This document shows positions 1 through 9,469 of a stretch of DNA of 32,454 nucleotides, in pieces. The notes below the pieces were generated by a model, which saw only the letters and a program-made list of their open reading frames with translations, did not search any database and had not been told where the DNA came from. How positions within the stretch are numbered: position 1 is the first letter of the stretch; the number at the start of each line of letters is the position of its first letter. Both the position numbers and the translations under genes were made by a program. Source of the stretch: Desulfobulbaceae bacterium (lineage in GTDB: Bacteria; Desulfobacterota; Desulfobulbia; Desulfobulbales; SURF-16); assembly GCA_027859235.1 (NCBI GenBank), contig JAQIBE010000100.1, positions 1 to 32,454 on the forward strand, in the 5' to 3' direction.

Positions 1-872
1 CCTCCCGCATGCAGCCCTTTGAAGTACTTGGCGGAATGATTCTTTATTTTTCCGAGTAATCGTTCGGCCGGGAGATACTGCTCCACGAGGACCAGATAAC
101 GGAGAACGGCTCGCAACCGGTAGGCGAGGGATGGGTCAATATTCACGGAGTCATTAAAAATCCAGGGTGCGCCAAGGGCTGCCCGGCCGATCATAACCCC
201 GTCACAGCCGGTCTCTTTCATGAGTTTGAGACCCTCGTCGTGGGTGTGGATGTCGCCGTTGCCGATAACCGGGATGGTTAATTTTTCTTTCACCTGTTTG
301 ATCACAGAATAATCGACTTCACCGGAGAAGCCGTCGGTCCAGGTGCGTCCATGGATGGCCACTCCAGATGCCCCGGCGTCTTCTGCCATCTGGGCAAACT
401 CGGGTGCCGTGATGCTGTTGTGGTCCCACCCCGTTCTGAACTTAACGGTTACAGGCTTTGTCGTGTTCGCTACTACTTGTTGGATAATTTCACGGGCACG
501 GTTAGGGGTGCGCATGAGGGCGCAGCCTGCAACTTTCGTAATGACCTTGCGTACCGGGCATCCCATGTTGATGTCAAGGATGTCCACCGGGCTGTCATTG
601 ATGATGGCCGCCGCCTCCCCCATGATTTCAGGTTCCGCCCCGAAAAGCTGCAGCGCCACCGGTGACTCGCTCGGGTCGGTGGCCGTCATATGCATGGTTT
701 TATACTGGTGGCGCACAAGTCCATGACAGGAAATCATTTCGGTATAGACCAGTCCTGCGCCATATTCCCTGCAGAGGATCCGGAAGGGCAGATCTGTATA
801 GCCGGCCAGGGGTGCAAGAATGAAAGGATGCCGGATAGTTACGGATCCTATGGAAAATGAAGATGTTTGCAT
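1..872 (-). CDS. dusB: tRNA-dihydrouridine synthase (DusB-like), 3' end truncated by the window edge
   Basis: Manual translation of the - strand from ATG at 872: MQTSSFSIGSVTIRHPFILAPLAGYTDLPFRILCREYGAGLVYTEMIS...DINMGCPVRKVTK...GVAIHGRT...PVIGNGDI...GCDGVMIGRAALGAPW, which are the hallmark Dus motifs. Absent from the ORF track because it runs off the window. Confidence 0.9.
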   Translation of the reverse strand, partial: MQTSSFSIGSVTIRHPFILAPLAGYTDLPFRILCREYGAGLVYTEMISCHGLVRHQYKTMHMTATDPSESPVALQLFGAEPEIMGEAAAIINDSPVDILDINMGCPVRKVITKVAGCALMRTPNRAREIIQQVVANTTKPVTVKFRTGWDHNSITAPEFAQMAEDAGASGVAIHGRTWTDGFSGEVDYSVIKQVKEKLTIPVIGNGDIHTHDEGLKLMKETGCDGVMIGRAALGAPWIFNDSVNIDPSLAYRLRAVLRYLVLVEQYLPAERLLGKIKNHSAKYFKGLHAG

Positions 873-942
873 ATGATTTTTTGCTTTCAGCTTGGGGGAA
901 TTAAGGGTATGTTTCTGCGCATTTTAAAATATAAGTTTGTAC

Positions 943-948
943 TATAAT
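943..948 (+). promoter_or_regulatory. Putative -10 element (TATAAT) upstream of transketolase
   Basis: Exact TATAAT at 943-948 in an AT-rich intergenic region; the -35 is not convincing. Confidence 0.4.
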
Positions 949-953
949 ACATT

Positions 954-1017
954 CGTCACAGAATCCACAAAAAACTCTGCAAAAAATAAGTCTTTGTTTT
1001 CTGTGGATTCTGTGGCG
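954..1017 (+). promoter_or_regulatory. Imperfect 16-bp inverted repeat (hairpin) in the transketolase 5' leader
   Basis: CGTCACAGAATCCACA (954-969) versus TGTGGATTCTGTGGCG (1002-1017); reverse complement matches at 15/16 with the remaining position a G-U wobble; 32-nt loop. Confidence 0.7.
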
Positions 1018-1041
1018 AAAAAAATAACTGGAGATCATACT

Positions 1042-2976
1042 ATGGCACTCGATCTGAATCTGCAAAACAGCGAATTAAGCGCTGACGAACGAGCAACACT
1101 TGCTGAGATGCGCACCCGTTGTGCTAAACGTATTCTTATGTGCACCTCGCTGGCTTCGTCCGGACATCCTGGTGGGTCGTTGTCTACTCTGGATATGCTT
1201 CTTGTCACCTATGGTGCTGTGAAGCATAAACCTAACGATAGTCGCTGGGCTGGCCGTGACCGTGTGGTCATGAGTATTGGTCATGTATCCCCCGGTGTGT
1301 ACTCGGTGCTGACTGAAAATGGTTATTTCACTGAGGAAGATTTTCTCACCGGTTTTCGCCGGGCGGGCTCCGGTTTCCCAGGGCATGTGGAACGTATTGT
1401 GCCCGGTGTGGAGTGGGACGGCGGTAATCTCGGCCAGGGACTCTCCACTGCGGTGGGCATGGCGCAATCCTTTAAGATGCAGGGTACGGACCAGAAGGTC
1501 ATCTGTTTTATGGGTGACGGCGAGCAGCAGAAGGGGCAGATAGCTGAGGCCATGCGCTACGGTAATAAGTATAACCTGGATAATCTCATTGTTATTGTTG
1601 ACCGCAACAACCTGCAGATCTGCGGAACCACCGACGAGATTATGCCGATTGATATCTGCGGTCTCTTTGAGGTTGCCGGCTGGAATGTGCTGAAGCTCGA
1701 TGATGGTCATGATACCAATAAGTTCTTCAAGACCTTCCGTGCGGCCTATACGGGTGATGTGGCCAAGTCCGGCAAGCCCACCATGATTGAGGCCAAGACC
1801 GTGATGGCGAAGGGTATCTCCTTTATGGAGGATCTGTCCAAATATCACGGCTCACCCCTCAATCCCGCGCAGCTGGATGCTGCCATGCAGGAGCTTGGGG
1901 TTGAAAATGATTTTGCTAAATGGGCTGAGTTACGCAAAGAGGTGGTTAAAACCAATACCCGTCTTGAAAATGTGGTGCGTTACCCTGAAATAAAAGTTGG
2001 AGAAGCCATCACCTATGATGGGAAGACGGATTGCCGTTCGGCCTATGGCAATGCCCTGCATAGTCTGGCGGTTGAGAATAATGTGAACGGTGTCATCAAA
2101 ATTGCCGGTATCTCCTGTGACCTTGAGGGGTCGGTGAAGATGGGCGACTTCCATAAACATTCCCCTGCCGCCTATTTTGAGACCGGGATTCAGGAGCACC
2201 ATGCGGCCTCCATGGGTTCTGCCATCAGCCGTGAAGGGATTGCCTGTTTCTTCTCCACCTTCGGCGTCTTTGCCGTGTCCGAGGTGTATAACCAGAATCG
2301 TATTGCTGATATCAACGAGACCAATTTTAAGGTTGTGGCCACCCATTGCGGTCTTGATGTGGGTGAAGACGGCCCGACCCATCAGGGCATTGATTATATC
2401 GGCCTCATGAGCAATTATTTTCGCTTCAACGTGTATATTCCGTCTGATCCGAATCAGACGGATCGCGTGATCCGCGAGGCAACGGTGCAGTCCGGCAATG
2501 TCTTTGTGGGTATGGGACGTTCCAAGATGGAGATGGTGCAGGCTGAAGACGGCTCACCGTTTTTTGGCGGTGATTATACCTTCACTCCCGGCAAGGGTGA
2601 CTGGGTGCGTAAGGGTTCCGCTGGAACCATCATCACCTGCGGCGCCGTGACACCAAATGTTATGGAGGCTCACCAGATCCTCAAAGATCAGGGTATTGAT
2701 GTCGGTGTCCTGATTATGGCCTCCATCATCCCTATTGATGGAGATGCCATCCTTGAGGCCGCAAAAACAGGGGTTGTCTTGACCGTTGAAGATCACCATG
2801 TGGATACAGGTCTTGGCTCCATCGTTGCCAATGTTATGGCGGATGCCGGTGTGGCAACCACCTTCAAGCGCTTAGGTGTGACCCGTTACGGCGCATCCGG
2901 TAAGCCTGCTGATCTCTATGCAATGCAGGGACTGGACGGTAAGTCCATTGCTGCCTCTTTCCAATCCCTTGTCTAG
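1042..2976 (+). CDS. tkt: Transketolase
   Basis: ORF with MALDLNLQNSELSADERATLAEMRTRCAKRILMCTSLASSGHPGGSLS..., ThDP motif GDGEQQKGQIAEAM...NKYNLDNLIVIVDRNNLQ. ATG at 1042 preceded by GGAG; the track's 937 start is a TTG overlapping the putative promoter. Confidence 0.93.
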   Translation: MALDLNLQNSELSADERATLAEMRTRCAKRILMCTSLASSGHPGGSLSTLDMLLVTYGAVKHKPNDSRWAGRDRVVMSIGHVSPGVYSVLTENGYFTEEDFLTGFRRAGSGFPGHVERIVPGVEWDGGNLGQGLSTAVGMAQSFKMQGTDQKVICFMGDGEQQKGQIAEAMRYGNKYNLDNLIVIVDRNNLQICGTTDEIMPIDICGLFEVAGWNVLKLDDGHDTNKFFKTFRAAYTGDVAKSGKPTMIEAKTVMAKGISFMEDLSKYHGSPLNPAQLDAAMQELGVENDFAKWAELRKEVVKTNTRLENVVRYPEIKVGEAITYDGKTDCRSAYGNALHSLAVENNVNGVIKIAGISCDLEGSVKMGDFHKHSPAAYFETGIQEHHAASMGSAISREGIACFFSTFGVFAVSEVYNQNRIADINETNFKVVATHCGLDVGEDGPTHQGIDYIGLMSNYFRFNVYIPSDPNQTDRVIREATVQSGNVFVGMGRSKMEMVQAEDGSPFFGGDYTFTPGKGDWVRKGSAGTIITCGAVTPNVMEAHQILKDQGIDVGVLIMASIIPIDGDAILEAAKTGVVLTVEDHHVDTGLGSIVANVMADAGVATTFKRLGVTRYGASGKPADLYAMQGLDGKSIAASFQSLV

Positions 2977-3143
2977 CATGAGTGGCGGTTGAAAGTCTTG
3001 TGAGGTAACTAAACGCCCACCAGCTAAAGGAGGTGGGTTTTATTTGGAATGAAAGTCCATCACCGGCACAGGACGGTCTCAAGAAGCAATTTTAGCAGTG
3101 CAACGGATAAATTACCGACGATGTATCCCCTATACTCCCACAT

Positions 3144-3306
3144 TCCCCGCCCAACGTCCAACGCTGAATATGGTACTTTATTTTATCAAAATAGACGAGC
3201 GAAGCGATTTCCACGAACTGTAAACTGGCAACCGTAAACCGTAAACTTCGCGCTGAAACTCTGTCAAACCAATAATGCTCATATCATTGGCTGAAGTTGG
3301 GTGGTA
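3144..3306. repeat. Dispersed repeat family 2, copy A (rearranged/partial)
   Basis: Contains CCACGAACTGTAAACTGGCAACCGTAAACCGTAAACTTCGCGCTGAAACTCTGTCAAACCAATAATGCTCATATCATTGGCTGAAGTTGGGTGGTA, shared with copies at ~25.4 and ~31.1 kb. Left boundary is uncertain. Confidence 0.65.
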
Positions 3307-3316
3307 TAAGCATGAA

Positions 3317-3358
3317 TAAAAAAAGGGGTGATCAGATTTTCTGATCACCCCTTTTTTA
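3317..3358. terminator. Bidirectional intrinsic terminator (tkt side / hypothetical protein side)
   Basis: AAAAAAAGGGGTGATCAG ATTTT CTGATCACCCCTTTTTT perfect stem-loop with A/T tracts on both sides. Confidence 0.85.
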
Positions 3359-3377
3359 TTACGATATCTGGTGAAGT

Positions 3378-4385
3378 TTACCGGGTCTTAATACCGGCCT
3401 GGTAAATAATAAGGGCTTCAAGCCCGCCACTATAGACAAACTCTATCTTATATGTGCCTGGTGTATCTACATATTTAGAGATGTCAGCCGTGATTGGCGC
3501 AACATGTTCAGCTGCCGAGACAGCGTAAAAAGATGTCTTCTGAAGTTGCTCTGGCGACCAGTCGGCAACCTTGTGGGTGGAGCCGTCAGGAGTTGTAAGA
3601 TAAACATCGCCGGTGGAGTCGTTTGATTTTCTCCCATAGGCATGAAAGAAGAGTTCCGCGCCTCTTGGAGTCGGATTAATAGTAAAGGAGTAGGAGTTGT
3701 TCTTGTTATTCTCTCCAGAACCTGCAAAACCCTGTTTCGTTGAGCTGTATGTTTTAGGAACCGCAGATGATTTTTTTATGTTCTGGACTGCAGGAGCCAC
3801 CGCAACCTTTTTAACGGCCGCTTTTGGCGCAGGAGTTACAACTTTTATCGGTTTTGGAGCGGTCTTTCGGGGAGTAATTTCAGCAACGGTTGACCCTGCG
3901 TTTTGCATCGCCTGCTTGCGTTCTGTCTGGACAACAAGGGCCTCTGCAAGATTTCCCTGACGAATAAATTCGTCTTCCAGCTCTTTCAGGCTGGCAATAT
4001 AACGGGCCTGGATTTCTTTCTGGGCGTTCTGCTTTTGGCTTTCACGTAGAGCCTTATGCTTGCTCTCCACCACCTGCATTGTATTGTTTTTCAGTGTATC
4101 TTTTATCGCCTGATATTTATTTTTTATGGCTTGAATTTCCTTGGACTCCGCGGCATCGAGAGCACTCTTCTGGCGCATATAGGCCGGAGAGTTAAGGGCC
4201 TTCGCAGTATCTTTTTCGTATTGCTGCTGAAGTTTCTGGGGAGTGATGGATGCCTTCTTCTGTTTGGCATAGTCCTGCTTGAGCTGGATAAGTTGAGGTG
4301 GTTCCTGATCGATCGTGAGTACGGCAGCCTGTACTGATAAGGGCAGTAATGTGATGAATGTGAAAATAAATAGAAACTTAGGCAT
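3378..4385 (-). CDS. Secreted protein of unknown function: signal peptide, coiled-coil region, Pro/Ala/Lys linker, C-terminal beta-rich domain
   Basis: 335-aa ORF, MPKFLFIFTFITLLPLSVQAAV signal peptide; heptad-like charged region with 'YIASLKELEDEFIRQGNLAEALVVQTERKQAM'; linker TPRKTAPKPIKVVTPAPKAAVKKVAVAPAV; C-terminal ISKYVDTPGTYKIEFVYSGGLEALIIYQAG. Confidence 0.75.
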   Translation of the reverse strand: MPKFLFIFTFITLLPLSVQAAVLTIDQEPPQLIQLKQDYAKQKKASITPQKLQQQYEKDTAKALNSPAYMRQKSALDAAESKEIQAIKNKYQAIKDTLKNNTMQVVESKHKALRESQKQNAQKEIQARYIASLKELEDEFIRQGNLAEALVVQTERKQAMQNAGSTVAEITPRKTAPKPIKVVTPAPKAAVKKVAVAPAVQNIKKSSAVPKTYSSTKQGFAGSGENNKNNSYSFTINPTPRGAELFFHAYGRKSNDSTGDVYLTTPDGSTHKVADWSPEQLQKTSFYAVSAAEHVAPITADISKYVDTPGTYKIEFVYSGGLEALIIYQAGIKTR

Positions 4386-4655
4386 TTTTTTGTCCCTGAA
4401 AAATTAATGACCTGTGTCGGTCTGCAGTCTCACCGCTATCGAGCTCCGGTGAGGTGAGTTTTGTCTTATTGTCAAAAAAAAGCAGCATGTGGAGATTATG
4501 AAGAAAAGAGTGTGAGATAACCTTAAGATTTCCTGAAAATCTTCCGAAGTGCACGGTTATTTTTTTAACAAAATATTAGACTTGTGGATGCATAATTACA
4601 TGAATTCACCTGAATCTGCAAGTCTTGAGACAGGAAATTAAGGGTGTGCAGAGGG

Positions 4656-4703
4656 TTTTATTGGGAAGGGGATGATGAACTATCTATCTCCTTCCCAATA
4701 AAA
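4656..4703. repeat. Long intergenic hairpin downstream of lptE
   Basis: TTTTATTGGGAAGGGGAT (4656-4673) versus ATCTCCTTCCCAATAAAA (4686-4703), 18-bp stem with one G-T wobble and 12-nt loop; no U-tract 3' of the stem on either strand. Confidence 0.6.
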
Positions 4704-4714
4704 AAAACGAGGAA

Positions 4715-5326
4715 TTACTCGAGGCCTTCAATGTCATCGGTTGGGATAATGATCCTGTTGCCCTGGGAGGTGTCCAGGGTGAAGAGGTAAAAGAGCTGGA
4801 TATAGATATTGTCGGCTAAATCTTCAGACATGACGCCAAGTGCCTTTTTCAGATTGGAGTTGGTGCGTACAGCATCACTTCCCATACTATAAGTTGTTTC
4901 CTTGGCAATGCGCTCCTGTGTAAAAACAACCTTTCCTGTTTCTCTGTCAATGAGTTTATAGGAAAAATTGACTTCCGCCCGAAGTGTTGTGGCACGCTCA
5001 AATGCGCCGTAGGTTAATGCCGGTTGATTAACGGATTGAATGATTCCGCTGAGGATGTAGTCTGACTCATCCCTGTTCTGGGTCAGGTGAAACCGGTTTG
5101 ATTTCTTTAACCAGATAATGAGATCATGTTGAATGGTGGCCTGAAAGCCCAGGAGATTGGTCTTGTTCTCCCACATATCAAGGTAGAGATCAACTTGACC
5201 CTCCCCATCCTTGGCAAGCTTGTTGTTCGTGTTGTACGGGTTTGTATAGCCACATCCTGAAAGCAGAAATATACAGTAGAGCAGGGCGATAAGGAGAGTT
5301 GTCTTGGGGCTTGATGTTGGTTGCAT
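4715..5326 (-). CDS. lptE: LptE-like LPS-assembly lipoprotein
   Basis: Lipobox LLSGCGYTNPY; LptE-like pattern 'DYILSGIIQSVNQPALTYGAFERATTLRAEVNFSYKLIDRETGKVVF'; immediately downstream of leuS, a common lptE location. Confidence 0.75.
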   Translation of the reverse strand: MQPTSSPKTTLLIALLYCIFLLSGCGYTNPYNTNNKLAKDGEGQVDLYLDMWENKTNLLGFQATIQHDLIIWLKKSNRFHLTQNRDESDYILSGIIQSVNQPALTYGAFERATTLRAEVNFSYKLIDRETGKVVFTQERIAKETTYSMGSDAVRTNSNLKKALGVMSEDLADNIYIQLFYLFTLDTSQGNRIIIPTDDIEGLE

Positions 5327-5359
5327 ATCTTAAAGGATCCGTTGGGTAAATGGCTGAAA

Positions 5360-7852
5360 TTAATTTGCCACAATATTAACAAGTTTATTTTTTATAACAA
5401 TAATCTTGCGAATCTGCTTTCCTGCAGTGAATTTAAGAACCCGTTCATCTTCACTGGCCATCTGTTTGATTTCATCTTCGCTGATTGTCGGCAGCACCTG
5501 CAACCGGCTGCGCACCTTGCCGTTCACCTGAATAACTAAGGTTATCTCATCCACCCGGGTGGCTTCTTCATCAAAGACTGGCCAGGGGGAGTGGGTTAAG
5601 GTTCCCTCATTACCAACCAGTTGCCATAGCTCTTCGCTGAAATGGGGAACCATTGGCGAGAGAAGCTGGATGATGGCCAGGGCTGCTTCCTGAATAACGC
5701 CAGGTTCTGGATATTCCTGGCTTTCAGGGCTGGTCAGGCTGGCAAGAGTATTGTTTAACTCCATGACCGCGGCAATGGCGGTATTGAAATGAAACTTGTC
5801 ATCAATATCAGCCGTAACCTTGGCGATGGTTTGATGGGTCTTGCGATGCAGATCCTTGGAACTCCCTGATAACACTTCCGGGATGTTCAGGTTCTTGTCT
5901 TTAATTATGTCGAGGTGTTTCATGATAAAGCGGTGCACCTTATTCAGGAAACGATAGGCCCCGTCAACACCTTGATCACTCCATTCCAGATCCCGCTCAG
6001 GGGGCGCTGCAAAGAGTGAAAAGAGGCGCACGGTATCAGCGCCATATTTTTCAATGAGGATGGCCGGATCCACAACATTGCCCTTGGACTTACTCATCTT
6101 GAACCCGTCTTTGATCACCATGCCCTGAGTGAGAAGGTTCTTGAACGGCTCGCCAACGGTGAGATAGCCGAGATCCCGTAAGATCTTCGTGAAAAAGCGT
6201 GAGTAGAGGAGGTGGAGGATGGCATGTTCAACGCCGCCGATGTATTGGTCAACCGGGAGCCAATAGTCCACCGCTTCCCTGTCAAGGGGGGTCTCTGTGT
6301 TGGTTGGGCAGGTGTAACGGGCAAAATACCATGATGATTCAACAAAGGTGTCCAGGGTGTCTGTTTCCCGTCTGGCCGCGCCGCCGCATTTTGGGCAGCT
6401 CGTGGCGTAATAGGATTCCAGAGTGTGCAAGGGGGATTGACCGGACTTGTCAATGGTGACATCCATGGGCAGGGTGATGGGCAAGGATTCGAGTGGGGCT
6501 GGCTGCACCCCGCATTCCTGGCAATGAATCATGGGTATTGGTGTGCCCCAGTATCGCTGACGTGAGATCCCCCAATCACGGAGTCTGTAGGTGGTTTGCC
6601 TGCGACCAAACCCTTCCTGCTCACCCTTATGGGTGATGGCCTTTTTGGCCTTAGCTGATTTGAGGTCTGAAAATTCACCGGAATTGACCAGCACACCGGG
6701 GTCGGTGTACGCCTCCTCCATGCTGCTTGCCTCAAGAGGCTCTTTTGCTGGCTGCACCACAACCTTGATGTCTATGTTGTACTTCTTGGCAAACTCAAAG
6801 TCCCGCTGGTCATGGGCCGGAACCGCCATGACCGCACCCGTGCCGTATTCCATCAGGACGAAGTTTGCCGCATAAATGGGCACCCTGTCGCCGGTGTAGG
6901 GATTAATGCCGTACCCGCCGGTGAAGACACCTTCCTTGTCCAGTTCGTCCCCGGCCTTTTGCCGTTGTTTGGCTATGATGGTTTTCTTGACGAAATCCGC
7001 AACCTCGGCCTCACGGGAAGTGCCCTTGGTGAGTTCTGCAACCAGGGGGTGTTCCGGGGCAATGGACATGAAGGTCGCCCCATAAATGGTGTCGGGCCGG
7101 GTGGTAAAGATGGTCAAGACATCATCACGCCCCTCAACCTTGAAGTCAATATCAGCCCCTACAGACTTGCCAATCCAGTTGCGCTGCATGGTGAGAACTT
7201 TTTCAGGCCAGCCGTCCAGGTGATCACATTCCGCAAGGAGCTCTTCGGCGTAATCCGTAATCTTGAAGAACCAGCCGTTCATCTTCCGGGGTTCAACCCC
7301 CTGGTCGCAACGCCAGCAGCAGCCGTCAATAACCTGTTCACGGGCAAGAACCGTCTGACAGGTCTCACACCAGTTCACCACGGTGATCTTCTGGTAGATG
7401 AGATCCTTTTCATAACACTCGATGAAGAATTGCTGTTCCCATTTGTAATATTTTGGGTTGCAGGTGGCAATTTCACGATCCCAGTCATAGGACAGACCCA
7501 TTTGGCTGAGCTGGGTGCGCATGTAATCCATGTTCTCATAGGTCCATTTCGCCGGGTGAATACCATTTTTTATGGCGGCATTCTCAGCAGGAAGACCAAA
7601 GGCATCCCAGCCCATGGGGTGCAGGACATTATAGCCCTGCTTGCGTTTAAACCGGGCCACAACATCCCCGATAGTATAGTTGCGCACATGACCCATATGG
7701 ATACGTCCTGATGGGTAGGGGAACATTTCCAGGAGATAGTACTTCTCCTTTGTTTTGTCTTCTGAGACCTTAAATGTTTTATCCTGTAACCATTTATCCT
7801 GCCATTTTGCTTCAATTGCGGCAAAATCATAATGACTGGTATCTTGAGACAT
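5360..7852 (-). CDS. leuS: Leucyl-tRNA synthetase
   Basis: 830 aa; [21 protein letters not shown] (HIGH region), [14 protein letters not shown] (KMSKS), editing domain [14 protein letters not shown]-terminal [11 protein letters not shown]-like segment. Confidence 0.97.
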   Translation of the reverse strand: MSQDTSHYDFAAIEAKWQDKWLQDKTFKVSEDKTKEKYYLLEMFPYPSGRIHMGHVRNYTIGDVVARFKRKQGYNVLHPMGWDAFGLPAENAAIKNGIHPAKWTYENMDYMRTQLSQMGLSYDWDREIATCNPKYYKWEQQFFIECYEKDLIYQKITVVNWCETCQTVLAREQVIDGCCWRCDQGVEPRKMNGWFFKITDYAEELLAECDHLDGWPEKVLTMQRNWIGKSVGADIDFKVEGRDDVLTIFTTRPDTIYGATFMSIAPEHPLVAELTKGTSREAEVADFVKKTIIAKQRQKAGDELDKEGVFTGGYGINPYTGDRVPIYAANFVLMEYGTGAVMAVPAHDQRDFEFAKKYNIDIKVVVQPAKEPLEASSMEEAYTDPGVLVNSGEFSDLKSAKAKKAITHKGEQEGFGRRQTTYRLRDWGISRQRYWGTPIPMIHCQECGVQPAPLESLPITLPMDVTIDKSGQSPLHTLESYYATSCPKCGGAARRETDTLDTFVESSWYFARYTCPTNTETPLDREAVDYWLPVDQYIGGVEHAILHLLYSRFFTKILRDLGYLTVGEPFKNLLTQGMVIKDGFKMSKSKGNVVDPAILIEKYGADTVRLFSLFAAPPERDLEWSDQGVDGAYRFLNKVHRFIMKHLDIIKDKNLNIPEVLSGSSKDLHRKTHQTIAKVTADIDDKFHFNTAIAAVMELNNTLASLTSPESQEYPEPGVIQEAALAIIQLLSPMVPHFSEELWQLVGNEGTLTHSPWPVFDEEATRVDEITLVIQVNGKVRSRLQVLPTISEDEIKQMASEDERVLKFTAGKQIRKIIVIKNKLVNIVAN

Positions 7853-7897
7853 GGGTGTTCCTAAGGGTGAAAGTTATGGGTTGCTGAAATGAGCGAA

Positions 7898-9301
7898 CTA
7901 TTCTTGGTGGGGAGGACCGTTCGGATCCTGTTGAAATGCTAGGTTTTCAAAGGTGGTATACTTCCCAATCCAACTCAGCTTGACGGTTCCTGTGGGGCCG
8001 TTCCGTTGTTTGCCGATGATGAGTTCGGCAATACCCTTGTTGGGGTTGTCTTCCGATTTATTATACACCTCATCCCGGTAGATAAAGCAGATGACATCGG
8101 CATCCTGTTCAATGGCTCCAGACTCACGAAGATCAGAAAGTATGGGGCGCTTATTGGGGCGGGCCTCAAGGGAACGATTCAGCTGAGAAAGGGCCACAAC
8201 AGGAATCTCAAGCTCTTTTGCCATGGCCTTGAGGGATCTTGAAATTTCACTGATCTCCTGTTCACGACTGTCACCGCGTCCCTTCATGAGCTGCAGGTAG
8301 TCAACGACGACGAGACCGATATCATGCTCTATCTTGAGGCGTCTGGCCTTGGCGCGCATTTCAAGCACCGTGATGCCTGCCGTGTCATCAATAAAGATAG
8401 GCGCCTTGGTCAGCTCACCCGTTGCCCTGGTTAGTTTCGGCCAGTCATTTTCCTTGATATGACCTGTACGGACCATGTTGGAATCAACCTTGCTCACAGA
8501 ACAGAGGAGACGCATGGCGAGCTGATGCTTTGACATTTCAAGGGAGAAAACGGCCACAGATGTTTGATGATCCATGGCCGTATTCTGCACCATGTTCATG
8601 GCAATGGCTGTTTTACCCATACTGGGCCGGCCGGCAATAATGATGAGGTCGGATGGCTGCAACCCTGCGGTCATCTGGTCAAACTGATCAAACCCGGAGG
8701 GTGCCCCGGTGATGAGTTCTTTACGTTCGGCAAGGGCCGTGACCTTGTCAAAGGTGCCCTTCATAATTTCGCTTAAGGCCTCAAATTTTGAACCACTCTT
8801 ACTGGAGGATATTTCAAAAACAGTGGTTTCAACGTCATCGAGGAGACGGTCAATATCATCCTGCTCATCATAACAGCGGGAGGCAATGGATGTTGTGGTG
8901 GCAATGAGTTGCCTGAGAATGGATTTTTCCCGGACGATTTTCGCGTAATGCACAATATTTGAAGCAAGCGGCACGGTATCGGTGAGGGTTGCAATATAGG
9001 CTGGGCCGCCTGCAGCATCAAGCTTGTTCGTTGACGTCAGGTGGTTAATAATGGTGATCATGTCTTGAGGTTCGTTCTTCTCAAACAGGATGACCATGGA
9101 GTTGAAAATGGTTTTATGGGTGTCGAGGTAGAAATCTTCAGAGGCAATATGATCAACGGTTTTCGCCATCATGCCGGGTTGCTGCAGAACCGCGCCTAAG
9201 ACACATTGCTCGGCCTCCGTATTACGGGGGGGGATGCGTCTTGCAGGAGGTGGAGGTGTTGGGTACGGGTGATCCATGAGATTATCGTATGGTTCTTGCA
9301 T
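7898..9301 (-). CDS. dnaB: Replicative DNA helicase
   Basis: RIPPRNTEAEQCVLGAVL, GFDQFDQMTAGLQPSDLIIIAGRPSMGKTAIAMNM (Walker A), LVVVDYLQLM, VVALSQLNRSLEARPNKRP, LSDLRESGAIEQDADV. Start chosen internal to the track ORF because the longer N-terminus runs into a terminator; exact start uncertain. Confidence 0.95.
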   Translation of the reverse strand: MQEPYDNLMDHPYPTPPPPARRIPPRNTEAEQCVLGAVLQQPGMMAKTVDHIASEDFYLDTHKTIFNSMVILFEKNEPQDMITIINHLTSTNKLDAAGGPAYIATLTDTVPLASNIVHYAKIVREKSILRQLIATTTSIASRCYDEQDDIDRLLDDVETTVFEISSSKSGSKFEALSEIMKGTFDKVTALAERKELITGAPSGFDQFDQMTAGLQPSDLIIIAGRPSMGKTAIAMNMVQNTAMDHQTSVAVFSLEMSKHQLAMRLLCSVSKVDSNMVRTGHIKENDWPKLTRATGELTKAPIFIDDTAGITVLEMRAKARRLKIEHDIGLVVVDYLQLMKGRGDSREQEISEISRSLKAMAKELEIPVVALSQLNRSLEARPNKRPILSDLRESGAIEQDADVICFIYRDEVYNKSEDNPNKGIAELIIGKQRNGPTGTVKLSWIGKYTTFENLAFQQDPNGPPHQE

Positions 9302-9382
9302 AGGGTGTGAAACCATGAAAAAAAGAGCTGTGAGCAGGGTAAATAAGGCAATGGCAGAATGATGCTCACATTGCCATAAAGG

Positions 9383-9438
9383 CAAAAAAAAAGCGATTGA
9401 TTTCAAAGGGTCAACCCTAAGAAAAAAATCGCTTTAAA
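9383..9438 (-). terminator. Intrinsic terminator between rplI and dnaB
   Basis: On - strand: AAAGCGATT...(AGGGTTGACCCT palindrome in loop)...AATCGCTTTTTTTTT with U-tract. Confidence 0.6.
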
Positions 9439-9469
9439 ATACTACCGGCAAAGATAGAAAGTAACAGGC

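Noticed and set aside
937-1041. N-terminal extension of transketolase in the ORF track
   Set aside because: Starts at TTG, overlaps the putative -10 element and the leader inverted repeat; ATG at 1042 with GGAG and the canonical N-terminus is preferred.
1075-1848. 257-aa antisense ORF within transketolase
   Set aside because: Shadow ORF on the opposite strand of a clear coding gene; composition and lack of motifs fit an antisense artefact.
6812-7711. 299-aa + strand ORF inside leuS
   Set aside because: Antisense shadow of leuS, which has all its catalytic motifs on the - strand.
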